From NCBI RefSeq assembly GCF_003951285.1, contig NZ_RXFQ01000010.1, positions 182,182 to 246,181 on the forward strand: a stretch of 64,000 nucleotides of DNA. Reading direction: 5' to 3'. Made by a program: the position numbers and the translations under genes. The stretch comes from Variovorax beijingensis. GTDB lineage: Bacteria > Pseudomonadota > Gammaproteobacteria > Burkholderiales > Burkholderiaceae_C. The notes beneath the pieces were generated by a model. It saw nothing but the letters and a program-made list of their open reading frames with translations, was not told where the DNA came from and made no database searches. This document shows, piece by piece, positions 1 through 7,007 of this stretch; positions within the stretch are counted from its first letter, which is position 1, and the number at the start of each line of letters is the position of its first letter.

Positions 1-446
1 CGCACGGCTACGACTCGCTGGTGGGCGAGCGCGGCCAGGGCCTGTCGGGCGGCGAGCGGCAGCGCATCAGCATTGCGCGCGCGCTGCTCATCGACCCGCG
101 CATCCTGATCCTCGACGAGGCCACCTCGGCCGTCGACACCGAGACCGAGAAGGAAATCCAGAAGGCACTCGACAACCTCGTGCAGGGCCGCACCACCATC
201 GCCATTGCGCACCGCCTCTCGACGCTGCGCAAGGCCGACCGGCTGGTGGTCATGGACCGCGGCGAGGTGGTCGAGGTCGGTCCGCACGACACCCTGATGG
301 CGAAGCAGGGCGCCTACTGGCGGCTCTACCAGGCGCAGTTGCGCCAGGCTGACGAAGATGCGAGCGAAGGCGCTGTCGAAGAACGCGCCGGCGCGCAGCT
401 GCCGCTGGCCATCAGCCATGCGGCCCACCCCGCCGGAGACGCATGA
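1..446 (+). CDS. ABC transporter ATP-binding protein, C-terminal end (partial)
   Basis: The gene enters from the left edge; the reading frame is open from base 3. What remains is the C-terminal half of an ABC ATPase domain: the signature LSGGERQR, Walker B LILDEATSAVD and the switch histidine in IAHRLST, followed by a D-loop region and a roughly 40-residue tail. EATSAVDTETE and the AHRLSTLRKAD ending are typical of exporters with fused membrane and nucleotide-binding domains. The stop overlaps the start of the next gene (ATGA), so the two are translationally coupled. The partner is a DUF1854 protein, a pair that in Burkholderiales sits beside cyanophycin synthetase genes; that locus would lie to the left, outside the window. 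Substrate unknown. Confidence 0.9.
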   Translation, partial: HGYDSLVGERGQGLSGGERQRISIARALLIDPRILILDEATSAVDTETEKEIQKALDNLVQGRTTIAIAHRLSTLRKADRLVVMDRGEVVEVGPHDTLMAKQGAYWRLYQAQLRQADEDASEGAVEERAGAQLPLAISHAAHPAGDA

Positions 447-922
447 TGAGCGACACCATTCCCACTTTCGATCTCGAGCGCGACGCCTTCGGCCGCCTGG
501 TGCTGACCGATGCCGAGGGCGAGCGCCACGTGGGCGTGACGCCCGTGCGCGCCTTTCCGCTCAGCGCGCCCGGCGAGGGCGTGTCGCTGGTCGGCAGCGA
601 GGGCCGCGAACTGGTCTGGATCGACCGCATCGAAGCGCTGCCTGCGCAGACGCGCGCGCTGCTCGAACAGGAGCTCGCGGTGCGCGACTTCGCGCCCACG
701 CTGCTGAAGCTGCATGGCGTGTCGAGCTTCGGCGTGCCCAGCACCTGGACCGTGAGCACCGACCGCGGCGACACCAGCTTCGTGCTCAAGGCCGAGGAAG
801 ACATCCGCCGGCTCGACGGCGGTGCACTGCTGATTGCCAGCGCGCACGGCGTGCAGTTCCGCATTCCCGACGTGAAGGCGCTCGACCGCGCCTCGCGCAA
901 GCTGCTGGAGCGCTTTCTCTAG
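443..922 (+). CDS. DUF1854 family protein, cyanophycin-associated
   Basis: 159-residue soluble protein with no signal peptide or membrane segment. It matches the DUF1854 pattern as I know it: an N-terminal FDLERDAFGRLVLTD-type strand, a central LVWIDRIEALP motif and a C-terminal VQFRIPDVKALDRASRKLLERFL end. Start ATG 443 overlaps the preceding ABC transporter stop by four bases; a second ATG follows directly at 446 and either could be used. The family has no established biochemical role; genome context ties it to cyanophycin (arginine-aspartate storage polymer) loci and an ABC transporter. Co-transcription with the upstream exporter is nearly certain from the overlap. Function otherwise unknown. 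Confidence 0.85.
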   Translation: MMSDTIPTFDLERDAFGRLVLTDAEGERHVGVTPVRAFPLSAPGEGVSLVGSEGRELVWIDRIEALPAQTRALLEQELAVRDFAPTLLKLHGVSSFGVPSTWTVSTDRGDTSFVLKAEEDIRRLDGGALLIASAHGVQFRIPDVKALDRASRKLLERFL

Positions 923-934
923 GCCGCCGCGCGT

Positions 935-2041
935 TCAGGCCGACGCAGCCCCGCCCGGCGCGGCCGGCGATGCGGGTGCCGGCTGGGTGGCCGCCCGGGC
1001 CTGCCGGTGGCCCCAGTCGGTGATCGGCTTCTCGAACCGGCGGTAGAGAAAGTCGGAGGCAACCAGCGCCACGCCAAAGGACGCGAACAGCAGCGTCGCC
1101 CCCGCCACCGTGGTGGGCGAGATGCCGATCACGGCCTGCGCCGCCAGGTACTGCACCAGGTACATCGCGTACGAGCGGCGCCCCACGAACAGCATGAAGC
1201 GCGACGAAAGAAGCCTGCGCAGCCAGCTGTTCGCCGCAACCAGCGAAGGCAGCCACAGGCCCACCAGCACCACGTACAACGCGATGAGCTGCGGCTCGCC
1301 GAAGCGGGCGCTGATCGCGAGCGACTTGCGGTGCACCAGGAACAGGGCCAGCGCAATGGCGATGGCGGCCGCCTGCGTCATGAAGATGCGCATCCATGCG
1401 AAGGTCCGGCGCGTGTGCATTGCCATTGCCACCATCGAGCCCACCAGCATTCCAAGGTAGTGCCAGGGCGAGAATCCGGCCGGGTGGGCGCCCGTCATCC
1501 AGACGGCAACCAGCAGCGCGAGGCTGCACGCGGCGGTTCCGAAGCGCGAGGCGGCGGTGGAACCGAACAGCGCGAACAGCGCCGGCCACACCAGGTAGTA
1601 CTTCCACTCGATGCCCAGGGTCCAGGTCATCTGCAGCGGCGCGAAGCCGGCAAACTCGTTCAGCAGCGTGAGGTAGTAGGGCGTGGCCGCCTTCATCTGC
1701 TCCCAGGCCGCGCCCTGGGCGAGATAGCTCAGCCCGAGTACCACCAGGTAGACGAGAAAATAAAGAGGCAGGATCCGGGCCGCGCGCCGGATGTAGAACG
1801 CCTTGAGCGACACCCTGCCCGTGGCATCGCGCTCGCGCAGCAGCAGCGTGGTGATCAGGAAGCCGGAGAGCACGAAGAAGGCATGCACGCCGAGCCAGCC
1901 CGAGAACTTGTCCCAGCGCGGCCCGCCGAAGTGGAACCCGAAAACAAGGAAGACGGCCACCGCCCGCAGCCCATCGAGCGCTGCGAAATTGCGGGTCTCC
2001 AGGTAATCGTCGGGGCCGTGGATCGACCCTTGTTCGCGCAT
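935..2041 (-). CDS. Acyltransferase family 3 membrane protein (OafA/YrhL-like)
   Basis: 368 residues with about ten hydrophobic segments. The N-terminus carries the family hallmark FAALDGLRAVAVFLVFGFHF (catalytic-type His in the first membrane helix), then the GWLGVHAFFVLSGFLIT signature and RRAARILPLYF. Members transfer acyl groups onto exported polysaccharides, lipids or peptides across the inner membrane; the acceptor cannot be told from sequence. The frame is open much further upstream, but start ATG 2041 is supported by AAGGAGA at 2055-2061 and by the position of the DGLRA motif. It ends 12 bases from the DUF1854 stop (convergent) and diverges from queC. The tail is Ala/Pro-rich. Appears to be a lone gene. 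Confidence 0.88.
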   Translation of the reverse strand: MREQGSIHGPDDYLETRNFAALDGLRAVAVFLVFGFHFGGPRWDKFSGWLGVHAFFVLSGFLITTLLLRERDATGRVSLKAFYIRRAARILPLYFLVYLVVLGLSYLAQGAAWEQMKAATPYYLTLLNEFAGFAPLQMTWTLGIEWKYYLVWPALFALFGSTAASRFGTAACSLALLVAVWMTGAHPAGFSPWHYLGMLVGSMVAMAMHTRRTFAWMRIFMTQAAAIAIALALFLVHRKSLAISARFGEPQLIALYVVLVGLWLPSLVAANSWLRRLLSSRFMLFVGRRSYAMYLVQYLAAQAVIGISPTTVAGATLLFASFGVALVASDFLYRRFEKPITDWGHRQARAATQPAPASPAAPGGAASA

Positions 2042-2191
2042 GTTGAGCGGTGCCTCTCCTTCGAATCGCGCGGATTCTGCCCGAGATAGCACTTTGGTGG
2101 TGCATCGGCGGGGCCGGACGGCCCCGGCTGTTGGGGCGGCGCCACGCTGCGCCGCCAAGGCTGCGAAAATCGCGGTTTTCAAGAGACGGAC

Positions 2192-2905
2192 ATGCCCCTG
2201 CACACCACCGCCCTCGTCCTGTTCTCCGGCGGCCAGGATTCGACCACCTGCCTCGCGGACGCGCTTTCCAGGTACCAGCGCGTCGAGACGCTGGGCTTCG
2301 ACTATGGCCAGCGGCACCGTGTCGAGCTCGACGTGCGCGGCACCATCCTCGCGAAGATGCGCGAGCGCTTCCCCGACTGGGCGCCACGCCTGGGCGAAGA
2401 CCACGTGCTCACGCTGGCCGCGCTGGCCCAGCTCGGCGGCTCCTCGCTCACCGAGGAAGTCGCCTTCGAAATGCAGGCCGACGGCCTGCCCAACACCTTC
2501 GTGCCCGGGCGCAACCTGCTGTTCCTCACGCTGGCCGGCGCGCTGGCCTACCGGCGCGGGCTGCAGGTGATCGTCACCGGCGTCTGCGAGACCGACTTCT
2601 CGGGCTACCCCGACTGCCGCGACGACACCATGAAGGCCATGCAGCTCGCGCTCTCGCTCGGGCTGGAGCGCCGCCTGGTCATCGAGACGCCGCTGATGTG
2701 GATCGACAAGGCCGAGACCTGGCAGATGGCGCACCGCCTGGGCGGCGAGCCGCTGGTCGACCTGATCGTGGAAGAAACCCACACCTGCTACCTTGGTGAC
2801 CGCGAGCATCGCCAGGCCTGGGGCTATGGCTGCGGCGAGTGCCCCGCCTGCGACCTGCGCAAGAAGGGCTGGGAGCGCTACGCCTCGCGCCCCCAAGAGG
2901 CCTAG
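2192..2905 (+). CDS. queC: 7-cyano-7-deazaguanine synthase QueC
   Basis: ATP-dependent enzyme converting 7-carboxy-7-deazaguanine plus ammonia to preQ0 in queuosine biosynthesis, cytoplasmic. 237 residues, normal length. The PP-loop SGGQDSTT lies at residues 12-19, and GFDYGQRHRVEL follows. A zinc site is visible at Cys199, Cys214, Cys217 and Cys220 in the YGCGECPACDLR tail; the first spacing is longer than in E. coli but of a type common in Burkholderiales. GRNLLFLTLAGALAYRRG and CETDFSGYPDCRD are conserved family blocks. Start ATG 2192 is the first in frame before the PP-loop. It stands alone, and its stop overlaps the convergent ABC gene by four bases. No queD or queE neighbour. Confidence 0.97.
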   Translation: MPLHTTALVLFSGGQDSTTCLADALSRYQRVETLGFDYGQRHRVELDVRGTILAKMRERFPDWAPRLGEDHVLTLAALAQLGGSSLTEEVAFEMQADGLPNTFVPGRNLLFLTLAGALAYRRGLQVIVTGVCETDFSGYPDCRDDTMKAMQLALSLGLERRLVIETPLMWIDKAETWQMAHRLGGEPLVDLIVEETHTCYLGDREHRQAWGYGCGECPACDLRKKGWERYASRPQEA

Positions 2906-4683
2906 GTAGCCGCAGTCTCCAGCCGGTAGCGTGCGCCGCCCGCGGGTGCGCCTTCGGCCTGGGGCACCAGTGTCCAGCGCTGGTTGTGGAAGTCACCGAC
3001 CGCCGCGCGGTGCGCAATCGACACCATGGCGCCGCCCGCGGCCTTCACCCGGTCGGAGAGCCGCTTGTAGAGCACGCCCTCGGCCTCGGCGTCGAGCGCG
3101 CTGGTGATCTCGTCGGCAAAGAGCCATGACGGCTTCTTCAGCAGCACGCGTGCGATGGACAGCCGCTGCTGCTCGCCGCCCGAAAGCTTCTGGCTCCAGG
3201 CATCGCTGTCGTCGAGGCGGCTCACCAGGTTGGGCAGCAGCGCGTCGGCCAGCGCCTGGCGCAGCTCGGCATCGCTGTAGTTCTCGGCCGGATTCGGATA
3301 GGTCAGCGCATTGCGCAGGGTGCCGTCCGGCACGTAGGGCCGCTGCGGCATGAACACCGCGCCCTCGGGCACCTTCACATGGCCGCGTGCGAACGGCCAG
3401 ATGCCGGCAAAGGTGCGGAACAGGGTCGACTTGCCGCTGCCTGACGGCCCCTGCAGCAGCACACTGTCGCCCGGCTGGACCGCCAGCGCCGCGCCTGCGA
3501 GCAGCGAAGTGCCGTTGGGCAGCGCCACCGTGAGGTCGCCGGTCTGCAGCGCGGGCGCGGTGCCGTCGCGCTCGAGCGCCTGGCTCTGCGCAGCATGTGC
3601 GCGCATCGCATCGTCGAAGCTGGTGAGGCGGTCGGTGGTTGCGCGCCAGACGGCCACGCGGTCGTAGTTGTCGACGAACCAGCTGAGCGAATCCTGCACC
3701 TTGCCGAAGGCCGACGAGATCTGCATCAACTGGCCGAGCTGGATGGCGCCGCTGAAGAAGCGCGGCGCGGCCACCAGGAACGGGAAGATCACCGCGGCCT
3801 GGCCGAAGAACGAGGTGAAGGTGATCAGGTTCTTCTGCTGCTTGATGAGCACCAGGTAGTTGCGCAGCACGCTGCCGAAGCGCAGGTCGAGCTGGCCGTG
3901 CTCGACCTTCTCGCCCTTGTCCAGCGCAATCGCCTCGCTGTATTCGCGCACCCGCACCAGGTGGTGCCGGAAGTCGGCCTCGAAGCGCTGCTGCCGGAAG
4001 TTGGTGCCAATGAGCGGGCGGCCGATGAAGTGCGTGATGGCCGTGCCCACCACGCAGTAGGCCACCGCCAGCCAGACCATGGCACCCGCGATCTGGTAGC
4101 TGCTGCCGCCCATCGAGAACGCGAAGCTGCCGGACAGTCCCCACAGGATGCCCACGAAGCTCACCAGCGTGACCACGGCGTTCAGGAGGCCCATCGACAG
4201 CGTCATCGTGTAGTCGGTGAACATCTGCATGTCTTCCTGGATCCGCTGGTCGGGGTTGTCCGGCGTCTGGCCCTCGTTGTTGGCATAGCGCGCAAGCTCA
4301 AGGTGATAGAAGGTGCGGTCGGCCATCCAGCGCGACAGATAGTCGCGCGTCATCCAGGTGCGCCAGCGCAGCTGCAGCAGCTGCGTCACATAGAACTTGA
4401 GCACCTGCACCGCGATGTTGAAGAAGGCGATCCAGCCGAAGACGCCCACCTCGCGCCAGAAGACCACCGAATCCTTGTTCTGCAGCGCATCGTAGAAGCG
4501 CCCGTACCACTGGTTGCCCAGCACGGCCACGTACACGTAGAACAGGTTCAGCGCGACGATGCCCAGCAGCATCGTGCGGGCGCGCCATTTCTCCTCGGAG
4601 CGGAAGTAGGGCGCCGCAAGCGCGAAGACGCGCTTCACTACCTGGGCGAACGTGGCGGCGCGCGCCGTGACGGATAAAGACAT
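2902..4683 (-). CDS. SbmA/BacA/YddA-like ABC transporter, fused permease and ATPase
   Basis: 593 residues. The N-terminal half has about six membrane segments with NQWYGRFYDALQNKDSVVFW and the FYVTQLLQLRWRTWMTRDYLSRWM block typical of the SbmA/YddA-ABCD branch. The C-terminal half is an ATPase: Walker A LLQGPSGSGKST, a short signature LSGGEQQRLSIAR and Walker B-like SWLFADEITSALD. YddA-type proteins are thought to move peptides, cobalamin-like or acyl cargo; substrate here unknown. I place the start at ATG 4683 because AGGAAA precedes it at good spacing. An upstream ATG at 4719 would add 12 residues but lacks a ribosome site. Single gene, convergent with queC with a 4-bp tail overlap. Confidence 0.88.
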   Translation of the reverse strand: MSLSVTARAATFAQVVKRVFALAAPYFRSEEKWRARTMLLGIVALNLFYVYVAVLGNQWYGRFYDALQNKDSVVFWREVGVFGWIAFFNIAVQVLKFYVTQLLQLRWRTWMTRDYLSRWMADRTFYHLELARYANNEGQTPDNPDQRIQEDMQMFTDYTMTLSMGLLNAVVTLVSFVGILWGLSGSFAFSMGGSSYQIAGAMVWLAVAYCVVGTAITHFIGRPLIGTNFRQQRFEADFRHHLVRVREYSEAIALDKGEKVEHGQLDLRFGSVLRNYLVLIKQQKNLITFTSFFGQAAVIFPFLVAAPRFFSGAIQLGQLMQISSAFGKVQDSLSWFVDNYDRVAVWRATTDRLTSFDDAMRAHAAQSQALERDGTAPALQTGDLTVALPNGTSLLAGAALAVQPGDSVLLQGPSGSGKSTLFRTFAGIWPFARGHVKVPEGAVFMPQRPYVPDGTLRNALTYPNPAENYSDAELRQALADALLPNLVSRLDDSDAWSQKLSGGEQQRLSIARVLLKKPSWLFADEITSALDAEAEGVLYKRLSDRVKAAGGAMVSIAHRAAVGDFHNQRWTLVPQAEGAPAGGARYRLETAAT

Positions 4684-4788
4684 GCAGGTTTCCTCGCTGG
4701 GCGCGGGTGCGCCGGACATCGTGAGGAAACGATGGTAGTCAAATGTTCCTTAAGCGGGCCTGAACCGGCCCGGCGCCCTGCAAAGTGC

Positions 4789-5349
4789 TCAGCGCAGCAT
4801 GACCCGTGCCGCTGCTTCCAGGAAGTGCTTGAGCGGCGGCGTCTCGCGCCCCTGCACCTTCGCCTCCTCGTCCCACAGTCGCAGCCGCACCGCATCGTTG
4901 GCCCAGCGCTGGTCGGCAAAGCGCTGCGCCGCGCCGCCGTCCATCACGCCGCCCTGCAGCGCGAGGCTGCGCACCGAATCGGGCGAGAGCCGCGAGAAAT
5001 AGCCGGGCCGTGTCGCGCAGAGATAGCGCTTGGCGTCCACATGCAGCCGGATCGGCTCGCGCACCTCGGCGCCAAAGACGCCGCGCAAGAGAGGCATGGC
5101 GATGTACTGGTGGCGGTCGTCGATGCCCAGTTCGGTGGGCGAGCGCGAAAGCTGTTGGTGCTCGGCGATCAGCAGGTGGCCGAGGTCGTGCAGCAGCGAG
5201 GCCGTGACCAGCGCATCGCCCGCGCCGGCCTGCTCGGCAAGCCATGCGCACTGCAGCGCATGCTCGAGCTGCGACACCGGCTCGCCCGCATACGCGACCC
5301 CGCCGCGTTCGGCGAACAGGCGGGCGATTTCGGCGAGGTCGAGTGTCAT
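4789..5349 (-). CDS. PhnZ-like HD-domain oxygenase
   Basis: 186-residue HD-domain protein. The order GGVAYAGEPVSQLEHALQ (Tyr20, Gln27, His30), LLHDLGHLL (His54, Asp55, His58), His80 and RLHVDAKRYLCA (His103) follows the mixed-valence di-iron oxygenases of the PhnZ group, which cleave organophosphonates such as 2-amino-1-hydroxyethylphosphonate to glycine and phosphate. The frame is open to 5709, but that upstream part is low-complexity; ATG 5349 gives the usual family length. It has no PhnY-type dioxygenase partner here, so the substrate is uncertain; related HD enzymes act on trimethylamine-type or inositol compounds. A generic HD phosphohydrolase is less likely given the long active-site match. 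Confidence 0.82.
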   Translation of the reverse strand: MTLDLAEIARLFAERGGVAYAGEPVSQLEHALQCAWLAEQAGAGDALVTASLLHDLGHLLIAEHQQLSRSPTELGIDDRHQYIAMPLLRGVFGAEVREPIRLHVDAKRYLCATRPGYFSRLSPDSVRSLALQGGVMDGGAAQRFADQRWANDAVRLRLWDEEAKVQGRETPPLKHFLEAAARVMLR

Positions 5350-5478
5350 GGACCTGCCAGCTTCGCGCACCGCAATGACACCGGCATGACCAACCCCATG
5401 AGGCGCCATGCCGCCGCACGGCGCGGTCGGCGCGGCGTCCGACTTGACTTGCATGAAGGCGGGCATAGCATCCGCCGC

Positions 5479-5613
5479 ATGAGAAGCACAGTCCTTGTTC
5501 TTCTGCTCTGCATCGGCCTGGTGGCGGCCGGCTGCGACAACAAGCCCAAGCCCGGCGTGCCGGTGCCGAAGGCTTCGGCGGATGTCGTGATGCCGGTCCC
5601 GTCCGCGGGCTGA
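5479..5613 (+). CDS. Small lipoprotein (44 residues)
   Basis: A 44-residue protein: two N-terminal charged residues, a hydrophobic core LVLLLCIGLVAAGC with a plausible lipobox ending at Cys18 (VAAGC, Ala rather than Leu at -3), then a short charged and proline-rich tail ending PSAG. Predicted lipid-anchored in the envelope. No clear Shine-Dalgarno sequence precedes ATG 5479. The tail is too short to fold into a domain. Neighbours are the divergent HD oxygenase and the MFS gene 100 bases downstream; no functional link is evident. Could be a chance ORF, but the signal-sequence organisation argues for a real gene. Confidence 0.55.
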   Translation: MRSTVLVLLLCIGLVAAGCDNKPKPGVPVPKASADVVMPVPSAG

Positions 5614-5716
5614 TTCGCCATCGGGCACGCAGGCGGCCACGCGCCGCCGGCCATTGCGCGCGCTCGCCTTCGCGTATTCGCGCCGAGGGGTATCCTCGAA
5701 GCGGAGCAAAAAAACA

Positions 5717-6970
5717 ATGAAGACATTCGAGACAAACGCCCACGAGGCGGATTCGCGCTACGCCGTGCTGCGGCTCGGTCTCACGCTGCTGGTCATGACG
5801 GTCGGCAGCAGCGGCATGTACGTGGTCTCGGTGATGCTGCCCGCCGTGCAGGCCGAGTTCGGCGTTGCGCGCGCCGATGCCTCTCTGCCCTACACGCTGC
5901 TGATGATCGGCTTCGGCGTGGGCGGCGTGCTGATGGGCCGGCTGGCCGATCGCTTCGGCGTGATGTGGCCTTTGCTGATCGGCGCGCTGAGCCTTGGCGT
6001 GGGCTACGTCGCTTGCGGCATGGCGAACGGCATCGTGTCCTTCATCGCGGCGCAGGCCGTGCTGGTCGGCCTGCTCGGCAGCGCCGCGGCCTTTGCGCCG
6101 CTGGTGGCGGACACCTCGCTCTGGTTCGTCAAGCGGCGCGGCATCGCGGTGGCGGTGTGCGCGAGCGGCAACTATGTGGCGGGCGCCATCTGGCCGCCGA
6201 TCGCGCAGCACTTCATCGAGACGGTCGGCTGGCGCCAGACCTACATCGGCATGGGCCTTTTCTGCGGCCTCGCGATGGCGGCGCTCGCGCTCTTCTTCCG
6301 TGCGCGGCCGCCGGCAGTGGCCGCGGCGCCGGCCAGCCATGCGGGCCAGGCCGTGCTGCGGCGCGACATGACGCGGCCCTTCGGCCTCGGCATGGGCACG
6401 GCCCAGGGCCTGCTGTGCGTGGCGGGCGTGGCCTGCTGCGTGGCCATGGCCATGCCGCAGGTGCACATCGTGGCCTACTGCGGCGACCTCGGCTACGGCG
6501 CGGCGCAGGGCGCGCAGATGCTGTCGCTGATGCTGGGCTTCGGCGTGGTGAGCCGGCTGGTGTCGGGCGCGATCTGCGACCGCATTGGCGGGCTGCGCAC
6601 GCTGCTGCTGGGCGGCGCGCTGCAGTGCGTGGCGCTGCTGCTGTTCCTGCCGTTCGACGGGCTGGTGTCGCTCTATCTGATCTCGGCGCTGTTCGGGCTG
6701 TTCCAGGGCGGCATCGTGCCGTCCTACGCGATCATCGTGCGCGAGCACTTTCCGCCCGAGGAAGCCGGCGCGCGCGTGGGCACGGTGCTGATGTTCACGC
6801 TGTTCGGCATGGCGCTGGGCGGCTGGATGTCGGGCAAGGTGTTCGACCTGACCGGCAGCTACCACGCGGCGTTCCTCAACGGCATCGGCTGGAACCTGCT
6901 GAACGTCAGCATCGCGGCGATGCTGCTGTTCAGGGTCCGGCATCTGCGGCTTCGCACCGCTGCGGCGTAG
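5717..6970 (+). CDS. Major facilitator superfamily transporter
   Basis: 417 residues with about twelve membrane segments. The loop between segments 2 and 3 reads GRLADRFGVMWPLL, a conserved MFS motif, and a similar RLVSGAICDRIGGLRTL appears halfway, reflecting the two six-helix repeats. The overall style (YVVSVMLPAVQAEFGVARADASLPYTLLMIGFGVGGVLMGRLADR) resembles the oxalate/formate or monocarboxylate porter groups, so an organic anion substrate is likely but not provable. Start ATG 5717 is preceded by GGAG; the frame opens earlier without a ribosome site. Stands alone; ends 37 bases before the convergent phospholipase gene. Confidence 0.88.
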   Translation: MKTFETNAHEADSRYAVLRLGLTLLVMTVGSSGMYVVSVMLPAVQAEFGVARADASLPYTLLMIGFGVGGVLMGRLADRFGVMWPLLIGALSLGVGYVACGMANGIVSFIAAQAVLVGLLGSAAAFAPLVADTSLWFVKRRGIAVAVCASGNYVAGAIWPPIAQHFIETVGWRQTYIGMGLFCGLAMAALALFFRARPPAVAAAPASHAGQAVLRRDMTRPFGLGMGTAQGLLCVAGVACCVAMAMPQVHIVAYCGDLGYGAAQGAQMLSLMLGFGVVSRLVSGAICDRIGGLRTLLLGGALQCVALLLFLPFDGLVSLYLISALFGLFQGGIVPSYAIIVREHFPPEEAGARVGTVLMFTLFGMALGGWMSGKVFDLTGSYHAAFLNGIGWNLLNVSIAAMLLFRVRHLRLRTAAA

Positions 6971-7007
6971 CGCGCAAGGGCCCGCGCTGCTGCGGTGCGA
7001 GGACCCC

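Noticed and set aside
4755..4772. Hairpin CGGGCC-N6-GGCCCG after the HD oxygenase as a terminator
   Set aside because: Stem is short and no T-run follows in the minus direction.
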